Positions 17,382 to 27,289 are shown, counted from the first letter of the stretch. The stretch: DNA of 64,000 nucleotides from Micromonospora pattaloongensis (GCF_900107255.1 NZ_FNPH01000005.1:62001-126000); one strand, 5' to 3'. Program-made: numbers and translations. Notes: generated from the sequence alone by a model not told the origin.

Positions 17382-18770
17382 TCAGGCGTGCGCGTGCAGC
17401 GGCTTGCCCGCGAGCGCCAGATGCGCCTCGCCGAGCGCCTCGCTCTGGGACGGGTGCGCGTGGATCAGCTGCGCCACCTCGGCCGGGTAGGCCTCCCAGT
17501 TGTAGATCAGCTGTGCCTCGCCGATCAGCTCGCCGACCCGCGCGCCCACCATGTGAACGCCCACCACCGGGCCGTCCTCCACCCGCACGAGCTTGACGAA
17601 GCCCTGCGTCTTGAGGATCTGGCTCTTGCCGTTACCGCCGAGGTTGTAGTTGTACGTCTTGACCTTGTCCGCGCCGTACTGCTCCTTGGCCTTCGCCTCG
17701 GTGAGGCCCACGGAGGCGAGCTCCGGGTCGCAGTACGTGACGCGCGGGATGCCGTTCTCGTCGATGACGGCGGGGTTGAGCCCCGCGATCTCCTCCGCGA
17801 CGAAGATGCCCTGCTGGAAGCCGCGGTGCGCGAGCTGCAGGCCGGGCACGATGTCGCCGACGGCGTACACGTTGGGCAGGTTGGTGCGCAGGCGCTCGTC
17901 GGTCAGGACGAAGCCGCGGTCCATCCGGATGCCCTGCTCCTCGTAACCGAGGTTCGCGGTCGTCGGCCCGCGGCCGACGGCGACGAGCAGCAGTTCCGCC
18001 TCGATGGTCTCGCCGCCGGCGATCGTCACCTGGACGCCGGCGTCGGTGCGCTCGACCTTCTCGAACGGCTTGCCGGTCTTGAACTTGATGCCGCGCTTGC
18101 GGAACGCCCGCTCCAGCGCCTTCGACGACTCCTCGTCCTCGGCGGCCACCAGCCGGGGCAGCGCCTCGATGATCGTCACGTCGACGCCGAACGACTTCCA
18201 GACGCTGGCGAACTCGACGCCGATGACGCCGCCGCCGAGCACGATCGCGGAGGAGGGAACCCGGTCGAGCCTGAGCGCGTGCTCGCTGGCGATCACCCGC
18301 TCGCCGTCCACCTCGAGCCCCGGCAGGCTGCGCGAGTAGGAGCCGGTGGCGAGGATGATGTTGCGCCCGGTGTAGCGCTGGCCGTCGACCTCGATCGCGT
18401 TCGGCGCGACCAGCCGGCCCGCGCCGGCGACAAAGGTGATCTTCGTGGAGCCGACGAGGCCCTGGAGTCCCTTGTAGAGGCGGCTGATGACGCCGTCCTT
18501 GTAGCTGTTCACCCCGGCCATGTCGATGCCGACCAGGTCGGCCTTCACGCCGAACTGCTCCGACTCGCGGGTCTGGTCGGCGATCTCCGCCGCGTGCAGC
18601 AGCGCCTTGGTCGGGATGCAGCCGCGGTGCAGGCAGGTGCCACCGAGTTCGGCCTTCTCGATCAGCGCCACCGAGAGATCGAGTTGCGCGGCGCGCAGCG
18701 CGGCGGCGTAACCCCCGCTGCCGCCCCCGAGAATGACGACGTCGAAGGTCCCGCCGTTCGGCTCACTCAC
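17382..18770 (-). CDS. lpdA: Dihydrolipoyl dehydrogenase (E3)
   Basis: An FAD-dependent disulfide oxidoreductase of 462 residues that reoxidises the lipoyl groups of E2 and of glycine-cleavage H protein with NAD+. The FAD motif GGGSGG is at residues 15-20, the redox pair is C46/C51 in GGTCLHRGC, the NAD-binding motif is VLGGGVIGVE, and the catalytic His-Glu pair lies in HAHPSQSEALGE. The GTG start at 18770 is preferred because GGGAGAG lies just upstream and the FAD motif follows at normal distance; longer starts run into the promoter region. First gene of the lpd-sucB unit. Confidence 0.95.
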   Translation of the reverse strand: MSEPNGGTFDVVILGGGSGGYAAALRAAQLDLSVALIEKAELGGTCLHRGCIPTKALLHAAEIADQTRESEQFGVKADLVGIDMAGVNSYKDGVISRLYKGLQGLVGSTKITFVAGAGRLVAPNAIEVDGQRYTGRNIILATGSYSRSLPGLEVDGERVIASEHALRLDRVPSSAIVLGGGVIGVEFASVWKSFGVDVTIIEALPRLVAAEDEESSKALERAFRKRGIKFKTGKPFEKVERTDAGVQVTIAGGETIEAELLLVAVGRGPTTANLGYEEQGIRMDRGFVLTDERLRTNLPNVYAVGDIVPGLQLAHRGFQQGIFVAEEIAGLNPAVIDENGIPRVTYCDPELASVGLTEAKAKEQYGADKVKTYNYNLGGNGKSQILKTQGFVKLVRVEDGPVVGVHMVGARVGELIGEAQLIYNWEAYPAEVAQLIHAHPSQSEALGEAHLALAGKPLHAHA

Positions 18771-18946
18771 AGTTCTCTCCCAGGTCGCTTCGTTGCTACG
18801 AGGGTGTCGTCCCACGGAGATGGGCAGACCCGCCTCGGTCATCTTGTCACTTGTACCGCCACATGGCGCATCGAGGTGCCCAACGACACGTCGGCGCGAC
18901 GTAGGCTTGCCGCAATCGACCGTGGTGGCTGGGGAGGAGATCGCGG

Positions 18947-19270
18947 GTGGCGTGGTTTCGTCGGCGTCGACAGTCGGGCTCAGTGCCAGGCGGCCGGCAG
19001 GCACATCGGGCTGATCTAGATCATCTTGAGGAATTTGTCCGGAGCCGCCGCGGAGTCGAGGCCTTCATCGAGCCGCGCACCACGGTCACCGAGACCACCG
19101 TCCTGTTGATCGCGCACGACGGCGAGTGGACACGCCGGCGGATCGACAGCCCGGAGGGGGCCCGTCGGTTCGCGCACAAGATGGCCATCCCCGTCTACGA
19201 CATTCAACTGGTCGGCTATCCGCAGCGGATGCGCGACTACAACGAGCGCCGCAAGCGCGCGGCGGGCTGA
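18947..19270 (+). CDS. Conserved actinobacterial small protein
   Basis: A 107-residue soluble protein with a basic N-terminus (VAWFRRRRQ), then a compact alpha/beta region (EPRTTVTETTVLLIAHDGEWTRRRI) and a basic C-terminus. GGGGAGGAGA (18931-18940) is six bases before the GTG, an unusually strong ribosome-binding site. It lies divergently from lpd and converges with pepA, a position kept in related actinobacteria as far as I recall. No catalytic motif is visible and its function is unknown. Confidence 0.8.
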   Translation: MAWFRRRRQSGSVPGGRQAHRADLDHLEEFVRSRRGVEAFIEPRTTVTETTVLLIAHDGEWTRRRIDSPEGARRFAHKMAIPVYDIQLVGYPQRMRDYNERRKRAAG

Positions 19271-19294
19271 GCGCCGCCGCGCGCCGGCGACGCC

Positions 19295-20866
19295 TCAGCC
19301 GTTCGCGGCGATGTCGTCGATCAGCTCGAGCAGGGTACGCACCGGGACGCCGGTGCCGCCCTTCGTCCAGTAGCCCGTCGGCTCGCCCGAGTGGTATGCC
19401 GGACCGGCGACGTCGATGTGCGCCCAGGCCACCTCGTCGGTGACGAACTCCCGCAGGAACACGCCGCCCTGCAGCATGTGCCCCGCCCGGTCCATCCCCG
19501 CGTTCACCTGCGAGATGTCGGCGACCTCGGACTCCATCCCCTTGCGGACGTCGTCCGGCAGCGGCATCGGCCAGGCCGGCTCGCCCACGGCGTCACCGGC
19601 GGTGCGCACCCGCTCGCAGAGCTCGGGCGTGCCCATCACGCCGGCGATCCGCTTGCCCAGCGCGACCACCTGCCCGCCGGTCAGCGTCGAGGTTTCCAGC
19701 AGGTAGTCGGTGCCGTCCGCGCAGGCCCGCGCCATCGCGTCACCGAGGACCATCCGGCCCTCGGCGTCGGTGTTGAGCACCTCGACCCGCTTGCCGTTGA
19801 ACATCGTGACCACGTCGCCCGGGCGGTACGCGCTGCCGGAGGGCATGTTCTCGGCCATCGGCAGGTAACCGGTCACCGGCACCGCGGGCTTCAGCTCGGC
19901 GACCGCGAGCATCGCGGCGGCGACCGCGGCGGCGCCGGCCATGTCCGACTTCATCTCCCACATGCCCTGCGCCGGCTTGATCGACACGCCGCCGGTGTCG
20001 AACGTGATGCCCTTGCCGACCAGCGCCACGCGCGTGGCGTCGGCGGCCGCCCCGGCCGGGGTGTAGGAGAGCTTCACCAGCCGCGGCGGCGCCTCCGAGC
20101 CCTGCCCGACCGCCAGGATGCCGCCGTACCCGCCGGCGGCCAGCGCCGCCTCGTCCAGCACCTCGACGGTCAGCCCCGCATCGCGCGCGGCGGCCGCGAC
20201 CGCGTCCGCGAACGCCGGCGGGCGCAGCTCGTTGGGGGCGGTGTTCACCCAGTCGCGGCTGCGCGCGACCGCCCCGGCCACGACGGTCGCGCGGGCGATC
20301 TCGGCCCGGGCGGTCGCGTCGGCCGCGTCGGGCACGTGCACGGCGACCGACGCGACCGGCGCGCGACGGGTCGGCTGCGGCCTGGTCTTGTAGCCGGCGA
20401 AGCGGTACCCGCCCAGCAGCGCCCCCTCGGCGACGGCGCGCAGCGCCGCCGGCGCGTCCCCGTCGTCCGGCAGCGGCAGCGTCAGCGCCACCGAGCCCGA
20501 CCCGGCCAGCGCCCGCACCACCGCGCCGGCGGCCCGGCGCAGCGTCTCCGGCGCCGGCGCCGCGCCCGTCGGCTCCGGACCCAGGCCGACGGCGGCCACC
20601 AGTGGGGCCGTGATCGTGCCCAGCGTCGCGAGCTTCACGACCTCGCCGGCACCGCCGGTCGCGCCGAGCAGCGCCAGCGTCTCGGTCAGCTTCCCGTCGA
20701 ACGCCGCCGCGATGCTCTCCGCCCCGCTCGCCAGCAGCAGCGCCGACGCGGGACCCCCGTCGCCCTCCTCCCCGGTCTGGCTGTGCACACCGATGACGAC
20801 GGCGTCGACGGCGAGCTCCGCGGGGTCGGTGTCGACCAGGCTGAGGGTGGTGATGGGCGATGTCAC
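19295..20866 (-). CDS. pepA: Leucyl aminopeptidase (M17)
   Basis: A cytosolic M17 metallo-aminopeptidase of 523 residues that removes N-terminal residues from peptides. The two-metal active site motifs are [15 protein letters not shown] and [13 protein letters not shown], with SDMAGAAAV between them. The N-terminal ~170 residues form the macro-like hexamerisation domain. The GTG at 20866 is chosen because GGAG lies 8-11 bases upstream and the next region upstream is unconserved. It is transcribed divergently from gcvT. Mycobacterial pepB occupies the same position between dlaT and gcvT. Confidence 0.95.
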   Translation of the reverse strand: MTSPITTLSLVDTDPAELAVDAVVIGVHSQTGEEGDGGPASALLLASGAESIAAAFDGKLTETLALLGATGGAGEVVKLATLGTITAPLVAAVGLGPEPTGAAPAPETLRRAAGAVVRALAGSGSVALTLPLPDDGDAPAALRAVAEGALLGGYRFAGYKTRPQPTRRAPVASVAVHVPDAADATARAEIARATVVAGAVARSRDWVNTAPNELRPPAFADAVAAAARDAGLTVEVLDEAALAAGGYGGILAVGQGSEAPPRLVKLSYTPAGAAADATRVALVGKGITFDTGGVSIKPAQGMWEMKSDMAGAAAVAAAMLAVAELKPAVPVTGYLPMAENMPSGSAYRPGDVVTMFNGKRVEVLNTDAEGRMVLGDAMARACADGTDYLLETSTLTGGQVVALGKRIAGVMGTPELCERVRTAGDAVGEPAWPMPLPDDVRKGMESEVADISQVNAGMDRAGHMLQGGVFLREFVTDEVAWAHIDVAGPAYHSGEPTGYWTKGGTGVPVRTLLELIDDIAANG

Positions 20867-21005
20867 GCGGTTTCTCCGGACGGGCCTGGCCGGCCGCATT
20901 GTGTGCGTACCGGCGATGATGTTCCTCCGGCGCAACCTACCCGCCGGATCGGGCGATGTCCCGCCGATGCTAGCCACGCGGTGGATCACAGGTAAGTTGC
21001 GACCC

Positions 21006-22139
21006 ATGACCGACGTGACCGCTCCCGCCGCCACGCACCTGCGCCGTTCCCCGCTGCACGACCGGCACGCCGCGCTCGGCGCCAAGTTCGCCCCGTTCGG
21101 CGGCTGGGACATGCCGCTGGAGTACGCCGGCGGCGGGGTCATCAAGGAGCACACCGCGGTGCGCGAGGCGGTCGGCGTCTTCGACGTCTCCCACCTGGGC
21201 AAGGCACGGGTGACCGGCCCGGGCGCGGCAGCCTTCGTCAACGCCTGCCTCAGCAACGACCTGGACCGGATCGGCGGCGGGCAGGCGCAGTACACGCTCT
21301 GCTGCGACGACGCCACCGGCGGGGTGGTCGACGACGTGATCGCGTACCGCTTCACCGACGAGCACGTCTTCCTGATCCCGAACGCGGCCAACACCGCCGA
21401 GGTGGTCCGCCGGCTGAAGGCCGCCGCGCCCCCCTCGGTGATCGTCACCAACGAGCACGAGGAGTACGCGATCCTCGCGGTGCAGGGGCCGCGCTCCGCC
21501 GCGGTGCTGACGGCGCTCGGCTTGCCGGCCGGGCACGCGTACATGAGCTTCGTGGAGGCCGACCTGGCCGGGCCGGGCGTCTCCGTCGTGGTCTGCCGCA
21601 CCGGCTACACCGGCGAGCACGGCTACGAGCTGGTGGTGCCGGCCGAGCACGCGGTGGCGGTCTGGGACGCGCTGTTCACGGCGGGGGAGCCCGAGGGGAT
21701 CCGCGCCTGCGGGCTGGCCGCGCGGGACACGCTGCGCACCGAGATGGGCTATCCGCTGCACGGCCAGGACCTGTCGCCGGAGATCAGCCCGGTGCAGGCC
21801 CGGCTGGGCTGGGCGGTCGGCTGGGGCAAGCCGGCGTTCTGGGGGCGCGCCGCGCTGGTCGCCGAGAAGGCCGCGGGTCCGCGGCGCGCGCTGTGGGGGC
21901 TGGAGGCGGTCGACCGGGGCATCCCGCGCTGCCACATGACCGTGTACGCCGGCGACACCGCCGTCGGGGAGGTCACCAGCGGAACGTTCTCCCCGACCCG
22001 CCGGACCGGCATCGCGCTGGCGCTGCTCGACACCGCCGCCGGCCTCGGCGAGGGGTCGACCGTCGAGGTCGACGTGCGCGGCCGCCACTCGGCGATGCGG
22101 GTGGTCAAGCCCCCGTTCGTCACCCCGTCGGTGAAGTAG
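21006..22139 (+). CDS. gcvT: Aminomethyltransferase (glycine cleavage T protein)
   Basis: Transfers the methylene group from the aminomethyl-lipoyl H protein to tetrahydrofolate, releasing ammonia. The 377-residue length is normal. [13 protein letters not shown] near the N-terminus and [15 protein letters not shown] are family motifs, with [10 protein letters not shown] and the C-terminal barrel [20 protein letters not shown] 21006 gives the usual short leader. The gcvH and gcvP partners are not in this window. It shares a lipoyl dependence with the nearby lip and suc genes. Confidence 0.94.
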   Translation: MTDVTAPAATHLRRSPLHDRHAALGAKFAPFGGWDMPLEYAGGGVIKEHTAVREAVGVFDVSHLGKARVTGPGAAAFVNACLSNDLDRIGGGQAQYTLCCDDATGGVVDDVIAYRFTDEHVFLIPNAANTAEVVRRLKAAAPPSVIVTNEHEEYAILAVQGPRSAAVLTALGLPAGHAYMSFVEADLAGPGVSVVVCRTGYTGEHGYELVVPAEHAVAVWDALFTAGEPEGIRACGLAARDTLRTEMGYPLHGQDLSPEISPVQARLGWAVGWGKPAFWGRAALVAEKAAGPRRALWGLEAVDRGIPRCHMTVYAGDTAVGEVTSGTFSPTRRTGIALALLDTAAGLGEGSTVEVDVRGRHSAMRVVKPPFVTPSVK

Positions 22140-22149
22140 TCCCGCCGCG

Positions 22150-23427
22150 TCAGAGGCGCTCGTCGAGGACCGCCTGCGTCCAGCCGCCCTCGATGACGCC
22201 GCGGCCGTCGAGCAGCGCCCAGTCGACCACGTCGGCGGTCTCCACCACCACCGGCGTGCCGACCCGCACCGTCGGGTCGGAGGCCGCGTCGCTGGTGCTC
22301 GTCGCGACGATCCGGCCCGGGTTCGACCAGGACGTGACGCTCGCCCAGACGAACTCCTGCCCCTCGTCGGTCGCCAGCCCGTACTTGACGACGAGCTGCA
22401 CGCCGGGCGGCAGCCCCCCGATGAGGAAGCGGTCGCGGGCCGACCGCAGCGAGCGGCGCGCGGTCTCGACGGCCCGGGCCATCGCGTCGCTCGGACGGGT
22501 GTAACGGATCTCCGGCTGTCCGCTGCCGAACAGCCGCGTGCAGATCTGGGCGAAGTACTCGGCCGGGGCAGCGGCCTGCCCGGCCGGGGGCAGCAGGGTG
22601 AGGAACGAGTCGGCGTCCGGGTCGGTGGCCGGGTCCAGGTCCAGCCGCAGCCCCGCGCTCCCGGCGGAGTCGTGCCGCTCCGGGCTGCCGTACGCCACCG
22701 CGATGTCGTGGCCGGTCACCGTCGTCTCGATGGGGAGCTGGACGAACGCCGGCACGTCCTGTTCGGTCAGCGACTCGGTCCAGATCCGCAGCAGCCGGCG
22801 GGCGGCGCCGGTCATGATCGCGCCCCAGGCCCGGGTGAACTGGGCGGGCACCTCCTGGGCCTGCAGTTCGAGCAGGCCGAAACGGCGCAGTCCCTTCGTG
22901 GTGAACCACAGCCCGGTGTCGGTGGGCGAGTAGGGGACCAGGATCCAGTCGACCAGCCGGAGCCGGCCGTCGTTGTCGGGCAGCGAGCGCAGCGCGGTCG
23001 CGGGGTCGAGGAACTGCAGGCTGAACACGTCGATCAGGTCGCCGTCGAGGGACTGCGCGATCGCCGCCGCCACCGCCCGCGCCGACCACTCGTGCACGGG
23101 AGGCCAGCCGGGGCGGTAGCCGGCCTGCACCACCACCAGCTCGTTCGCCGTGCGCAGCTGTTCCAGTTGGCCCGGCGTCGCCCCGAACGCCGCGAGCAGG
23201 TCCGGCGGAAGCTCCGGGAACTGCGACACCGGGCGGGTGTCGACGGTCATCAGCGGGCTGTCGATCATCTGCAGCGCCAGGTCCCCGACGGGATCGCTCA
23301 GCCGTTCGCCGAGCGCCGCGACCGCCTCCGCCGGCTTCGCCCCCGAACCCCGGGCGGTCGGCACCAGGTAGGTCGCCGACAGCGACTCCGGCACCGGCAC
23401 CGGCAGGAACTCATCCGTGATCGCCAT
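22150..23427 (-). CDS. DUF2314-like protein of unknown function
   Basis: A 425-residue soluble protein with no signal peptide or membrane segment. The C-terminal ~90 residues (GVQLVVKYGLATDEGQEFVWASVTSW) resemble the DUF2314 fold, which is linked to YegJ-like proteins. The N-terminal part is not recognisable beyond acidic, Pro-rich stretches. It ends 10 bases from the convergent gcvT stop. The domain assignment rests on pattern recall and is moderate. No pathway link is evident. Confidence 0.65.
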   Translation of the reverse strand: MAITDEFLPVPVPESLSATYLVPTARGSGAKPAEAVAALGERLSDPVGDLALQMIDSPLMTVDTRPVSQFPELPPDLLAAFGATPGQLEQLRTANELVVVQAGYRPGWPPVHEWSARAVAAAIAQSLDGDLIDVFSLQFLDPATALRSLPDNDGRLRLVDWILVPYSPTDTGLWFTTKGLRRFGLLELQAQEVPAQFTRAWGAIMTGAARRLLRIWTESLTEQDVPAFVQLPIETTVTGHDIAVAYGSPERHDSAGSAGLRLDLDPATDPDADSFLTLLPPAGQAAAPAEYFAQICTRLFGSGQPEIRYTRPSDAMARAVETARRSLRSARDRFLIGGLPPGVQLVVKYGLATDEGQEFVWASVTSWSNPGRIVATSTSDAASDPTVRVGTPVVVETADVVDWALLDGRGVIEGGWTQAVLDERL

Positions 23428-23496
23428 GCGTGCCCCCCGCTCGACCGCACTGGTGCTGTCTGTCGAACGCTACTACCGCCGACGGCGCGGATCGGG

Positions 23497-24270
23497 CTAC
23501 CCGCCGAGGACGAGCCCGAGGTACGCCACGGTCGTGGTGAGTTCCACCGCCGCGCCGAGCACGTCGCCGGTGATGCCGCCGAAGCGGCGTACCAGGTGGG
23601 GCAGGAGCAGCAGCGCGACGGCGAGCGCGGCCAGCACGGCGAGCGGCCCCTGCCACGGACGGCCGGGCGCCGCGCCGAGGGCGGCGAGCGCGACGGCGGC
23701 CGTGGAGACCACCAGCACCGGCGCCGGGACGGTGCCCGCGACCAGCGCGCCCAGCCCCTCCGGGCGAGCGGCCGGCACCCCGCGCCGGCAGGCCCAGCTC
23801 ACCGCGAGCCGCCCGACCGCCGTCGCCGCGATCACCGCCGCGAGCGTGCCGGGCCAGCCCCGCGTCGGCAGCGCCGCGAGGGCCGCTGCCTGGAGCAGGA
23901 GTACGACGACCAGCGCCGCCACGCCGAACGGCCCGACGTCGGGCTTCTTCATGATTTGCAGCGCCGCCTCGCCGGAACGGTGCGAGCCGAGCGCGTCGAC
24001 GGTGTCGGCCAACCCGTCCAGGTGCAGCCCGCGGGTCAGCAGCGCGGCCAGCCCGACGACGGCGACCCCGGCGACCAACGGCGGGGCGCCGGCCGCGGCG
24101 AGACCCAGCAGCGCCGCCGCCAGCGCCGCGCCGAGCAGCGCGCCGGCGGCCGGCGCGAGCGCCATCGCCACGGCCGCCGCCGGCCGGTCGACGCGGCCGG
24201 GACGCAGCGGCAGGACCGTGAAGGTCGTGACGGCGAGCCGCGCGCCGGCGACGAGCCGCCCCTCAGGCAC
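23497..24270 (-). CDS. cobS: Adenosylcobinamide-GDP ribazoletransferase
   Basis: A 257-residue integral membrane enzyme that joins alpha-ribazole (phosphate) to adenosylcobinamide-GDP, the last step of B12 nucleotide-loop assembly. The signature TRGLHLDGLADTVDALGSHRSGEAALQIMKKPDVGPFG holds the conserved acidic and Lys residues. Several Ala/Leu-rich helices follow. The ATG overlaps the stop of the upstream cobU-cobT fusion by 8 bases, so the two are translationally coupled. Together they complete the nucleotide-loop pathway. Confidence 0.94.
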   Translation of the reverse strand: MPEGRLVAGARLAVTTFTVLPLRPGRVDRPAAAVAMALAPAAGALLGAALAAALLGLAAAGAPPLVAGVAVVGLAALLTRGLHLDGLADTVDALGSHRSGEAALQIMKKPDVGPFGVAALVVVLLLQAAALAALPTRGWPGTLAAVIAATAVGRLAVSWACRRGVPAARPEGLGALVAGTVPAPVLVVSTAAVALAALGAAPGRPWQGPLAVLAALAVALLLLPHLVRRFGGITGDVLGAAVELTTTVAYLGLVLGG

Positions 24271-26149
24271 CGGGCGGCGCCGTGGGACCGGGGCCGGCGG
24301 GCTCCGGCTCGGCGTACGACCCGTCGTCGTCGCTGCGCGCCGGGTGCCCGGACAGGCTCGCGGCGACGGTCAGGGTGGCGCGCAGCAGCGGCAGCGCGGT
24401 GAGCGCGGTCGCCCCCTCGCCGAGATCGAGCCGCAGGTCGAGGACGGGCTCCAGCCCCAGCACGTCGGCGCCGAGCCGCACGGCCGGCTGCCCGTTGTGG
24501 TCGGGGAGCAGGCACCAGTGGCGTGCCTGCCCGGCGAAGTCCCGGCTCACCAGGCCGGCGGCGACCCCGACCGGGCCGTCGAGCAGCACGGGGGTGCGGC
24601 GGGCGGTCGCCCCCAGCAGGATCCCGGTCGCGATCGCGATGTCCCCACCGCCGAGCTCGGCGAGGATCTCGATCGGGCCGCGCAGCTCCCGCCGGCTGCG
24701 GTGCAGCGCGTCCCGGACCGCGGCGCAGCGCGCCATCCAGGCGTTGTCGTCCACGCCCCGGCCGGGGGTGACGACCCGGCCCAGCACCCGGACGGGCTCC
24801 GCCCCGGACGTCGCGGCCAGCACCGCGGCCGCGGCCGCCTCGGTGCCGGCGCCGCAGGCGGCCAGCACGATCACGTCCACGCCGCTCGCCGCCGCCTCCT
24901 CGGCGAGCCGCCAGCCGTAGTGCAGCGCCGCCTCGACCGCCTCCACGCCCAACGCCGGCCCGTCCTCGATCGCCGCCGCCGTCGGCGCGCGTACCACCTG
25001 CACATCGGCGCCGGCCTCCGCCGCGAGCCGGGCCAGCGGGCCCTGCCCGGCGCGCGCCTGCTCGGCGCGGCGCGCGGACTCGCCGGGCAGCGCGCCGGCG
25101 GACGCGCCGCCATCGTGGTCGCCGTGCAGCAGCAGCACCCGGGGGGAGCGCCATGCCGCGGGCACGCCCGTGCCCTGGGTGGCGGCCGCGAACGTGACCA
25201 GGGGTTCGAGCCGGCCCAGCCCGGCGCCGGGCACATCCAGCGCCGCGAGGCGGTCGCGGGCCGCCTCGGCGGCGGACTCGTCGGGCATCGGCAGGTCCAT
25301 GCCGGGCTGGATGACCAGGCCGGTCTCGACGATCGGCAGCATCATCGTCGCTCCGTCGGCGGGCCCGGGCCGGGCGGCCGGCGTCGGCGCGGCCACCGGG
25401 GTGAGCACCTCGGGCGTCTCGACCGGCGGCGCCTCCCGCTCGGCGCCCCCGACCCCGGTCACGTCGGTCCGCGCGCTCTCCCGACCGCTCGCCGCGCCCC
25501 CGGCGCTCGCCGCGCCCCCGGCGCTCGCCGCGCCCCCGGCGCTCGCCGCGCCCCCGGCGCTCGCCGCGCCCCCGGCGCTCGCCGCGCCCCCGGCGATGTC
25601 GCTGGGGCGCTGCTTCAGCCACGTCGGCTGTCCCGCGACGACCAGCGCCACGGCGTCGCACTCCCGCGCCACCGCCTGGTTGGTCACGCCGAGCGCGTCG
25701 GCGAAGGCCCGCCCGATCGGGGTGGTCGGCACCAGCGAGAGCCCCACCTCCGGGGTGACCAGCACCAGCCGCGCGGCGCTGCCGCGGATCGCCGCGGCCA
25801 GCTCACTGATCGTGGCGGTGTCGTCCGCCGGCTGGTGCGCCGGGTCGAGCAGCACGCTCACCCAGCCACCGAGGTCGTCGACGAGCAGCGTCTCGCCCGG
25901 TTTCGCCTCGGAGATCACCTCGACCAGCAGGGACGGGTCGGCGCCGACCTCCTCGGTGGTCCAGCTTCCCGGCCGGCGGCCGCGGTGCGCCTCGATCCGT
26001 GCCTGCCATTCCGGATCGGCCTCGTGTCCCGGCGCGGTAGCGACATATCGGACCGTCGGCGCGGCGGCGACCAGCGACTCCGCGTACTCGGACTTGCCGG
26101 AGCGGATCCCGCCCAGCACGAGAATCCTGTTCCACCCGTCATCGGACAT
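24263..26149 (-). CDS. cobU: Fused CobU (cobinamide kinase/guanylyltransferase)-CobT (DMB phosphoribosyltransferase)
   Basis: A 628-residue fusion. Residues ~1-185 are adenosylcobinamide kinase/guanylyltransferase with the P-loop GGIRSGKSEYAE and the guanylylation region GHEADPEWQARIEAHRGRR. A (GGAASA)6 linker and a Pro/Ala-rich stretch follow. Residues ~275-600 match nicotinate-nucleotide:dimethylbenzimidazole phosphoribosyltransferase, ending with the LGEGATALTALPLL motif that holds the catalytic Glu. The canonical CobT substrate loop is somewhat altered (GQGPLARLA in place of GxxAIN). The ATG at 26149 follows TAAGGT by six bases, a leaderless start. cobS is coupled downstream. The fusion puts three nucleotide-loop activities in one operon. 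Confidence 0.88.
   Translation of the reverse strand: MSDDGWNRILVLGGIRSGKSEYAESLVAAAPTVRYVATAPGHEADPEWQARIEAHRGRRPGSWTTEEVGADPSLLVEVISEAKPGETLLVDDLGGWVSVLLDPAHQPADDTATISELAAAIRGSAARLVLVTPEVGLSLVPTTPIGRAFADALGVTNQAVARECDAVALVVAGQPTWLKQRPSDIAGGAASAGGAASAGGAASAGGAASAGGAASAGGAASGRESARTDVTGVGGAEREAPPVETPEVLTPVAAPTPAARPGPADGATMMLPIVETGLVIQPGMDLPMPDESAAEAARDRLAALDVPGAGLGRLEPLVTFAAATQGTGVPAAWRSPRVLLLHGDHDGGASAGALPGESARRAEQARAGQGPLARLAAEAGADVQVVRAPTAAAIEDGPALGVEAVEAALHYGWRLAEEAAASGVDVIVLAACGAGTEAAAAAVLAATSGAEPVRVLGRVVTPGRGVDDNAWMARCAAVRDALHRSRRELRGPIEILAELGGGDIAIATGILLGATARRTPVLLDGPVGVAAGLVSRDFAGQARHWCLLPDHNGQPAVRLGADVLGLEPVLDLRLDLGEGATALTALPLLRATLTVAASLSGHPARSDDDGSYAEPEPAGPGPTAPPGA
25487..25594 (-). 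repeat. 18-bp tandem repeat, six copies, encoding (GGAASA)6
   Basis: Near-perfect tandem copies of an 18-bp GC unit that reads GGAASA in the cobU-cobT frame. The repeat lies at the junction of the two domains and is likely to vary in copy number. Boundaries are good to a few bases. Confidence 0.8.
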
Positions 26150-26155
26150 GCCCGT

Positions 26156-26161
26156 ACCTTA
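26156..26161 (-). promoter_or_regulatory. Leaderless -10 box of cobU-cobT
   Basis: Minus-strand TAAGGT, six bases upstream of the ATG at 26149. With transcription starting at the ATG there is no room for a cobalamin riboswitch in the leader, and I see none. Confidence 0.55.
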
Positions 26162-26280
26162 GATCCACGGTGGCGGGATCACGCGCGCCGGTCGGGGCGG
26201 TCCGCCCGACAGCGCGTGCCGGCCATCGACGCTCCGCTGCGGCTACGCTGGCGGGGTCCGACGCCGAGGGGAGCTGCGAC

Positions 26281-26481
26281 ATGCCGTGGAGCTGGCGGTA
26301 CGAGAGCACGGACGGACAGGCCGTCAGCGGACCGGCCGAGACGTTCGGCAGCCAGTCCGACGCCGAGTCCTGGATCGGTCAGGCGTGGCGCGACCTCGCG
26401 GCGGCGGGGGTCACCTCGGTGGTGCTGCTCGAGGACGACCGCGTGGAGTACAAGATGAGCCTGCTGCCGGCCGCCGAATGA
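26281..26481 (+). CDS. Small acidic conserved protein
   Basis: A 66-residue protein (MPWSWRYESTDGQAVSG...) with a beta-rich N-terminus and a helix (AESWIGQAWRDLAAAG). Aromatic residues are frequent for its size. GAGGGGAG lies upstream of the ATG at good distance, supporting this start over a longer one at 26170. The M50 protease gene begins 14 bases after its stop, so they are likely co-transcribed. I do not recognise a named function; similar short ORFs are common in actinobacteria. Confidence 0.75.
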   Translation: MPWSWRYESTDGQAVSGPAETFGSQSDAESWIGQAWRDLAAAGVTSVVLLEDDRVEYKMSLLPAAE

Positions 26482-26494
26482 GCCGGGGCAGCAG

Positions 26495-27289
26495 GTGAGT
26501 CGGGACCGGCCGGGCGGCGACCGGCTCGTGCTCGGCGTGCCGCGCGGGGCGTTCCGCCCCAGCCCGATCTTCCTCGCGCTGGTCGCGCTCTTCGTCGCCA
26601 GCGGCGCGATGGCGTGGGTCGGCTACGGCAACGTCCGGGTCGACGTGTTCCTCTTCGTGGTCTCCGGCTGGCTCGTCTCGCTCTGCCTCCACGAGTACGC
26701 CCACGCGCTGGTCGCCTTCCGGGCCGGCGACACCGGGGTGGCGCACCGCGGCTACCTGACACTCAACCCGCTGAAGTACAGCAACCCGCTGCTGTCGATC
26801 ATCCTTCCGGTGGTCGTCGTGCTGCTCGGCGGCATCGGGCTGCCCGGCGGGGCGGTCTGGGTCGACCGGCACCAGATCCCCGGCCGGCTGCGCCACACCC
26901 TGGTGAGCCTCTCCGGCCCGGCCGTCAACGTGCTCTTCACCCTGCTGCTGGTCGTGCCGTTCGCGATCGGCGTGGACGTCGCCGCCCGCCCGGCGTTCTG
27001 GGCCGGGGTGGCGCTGCTCGGCTTCCTCCAGCTCACCGCGAGCGTGCTCAATCTGCTGCCGGTACCCGGCCTCGACGGCGGCAACATGCTCCAGCCGTGG
27101 CTGTCGCCGCAGTGGCGGCGCGGCTACGACATGCTCGCGCCGTTCGGCTTCATCCTGCTCTTCGGGCTGCTGTGGAACCCCCGCATCGGGGGCTGGTTCT
27201 TCACGGCGGTGTTCGCCGTCGGCGACGCGATCGCCCTCCCCGCCCCCCTCTACGCCCAGGGCCTAACCCTGATCCGCTTCTGGTCCTAA
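26495..27289 (+). CDS. Site-2-protease-like M50 membrane metalloprotease
   Basis: A 264-residue intramembrane zinc protease of the short FtsH-like M50 group (SpoIVFB/Rip3 style). The zinc motif is H66-E67-Y-A-H70 in a membrane helix, and the second ligand motif is NLLPVPGLDGGNML. Four to six further membrane segments are visible. No PDZ or CBS domain is present. The GTG start lacks a strong ribosome-binding site, and coupling to the small ORF just upstream may help. The gene converges with the aldo/keto reductase across palindromic copy C. Its substrate cannot be named. Confidence 0.88.
   Translation: MSRDRPGGDRLVLGVPRGAFRPSPIFLALVALFVASGAMAWVGYGNVRVDVFLFVVSGWLVSLCLHEYAHALVAFRAGDTGVAHRGYLTLNPLKYSNPLLSIILPVVVVLLGGIGLPGGAVWVDRHQIPGRLRHTLVSLSGPAVNVLFTLLLVVPFAIGVDVAARPAFWAGVALLGFLQLTASVLNLLPVPGLDGGNMLQPWLSPQWRRGYDMLAPFGFILLFGLLWNPRIGGWFFTAVFAVGDAIALPAPLYAQGLTLIRFWS

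Noticed and set aside
25487-25594. Short regular repeats considered as a CRISPR array
   Set aside because: There are no unique spacers; the 18-bp units are contiguous, in frame and encode GGAASA within cobU-cobT.
26150-26280. Cobalamin riboswitch upstream of the cob genes
   Set aside because: The gap is too short, lacks the B12-box pattern, and the promoter appears to be leaderless.
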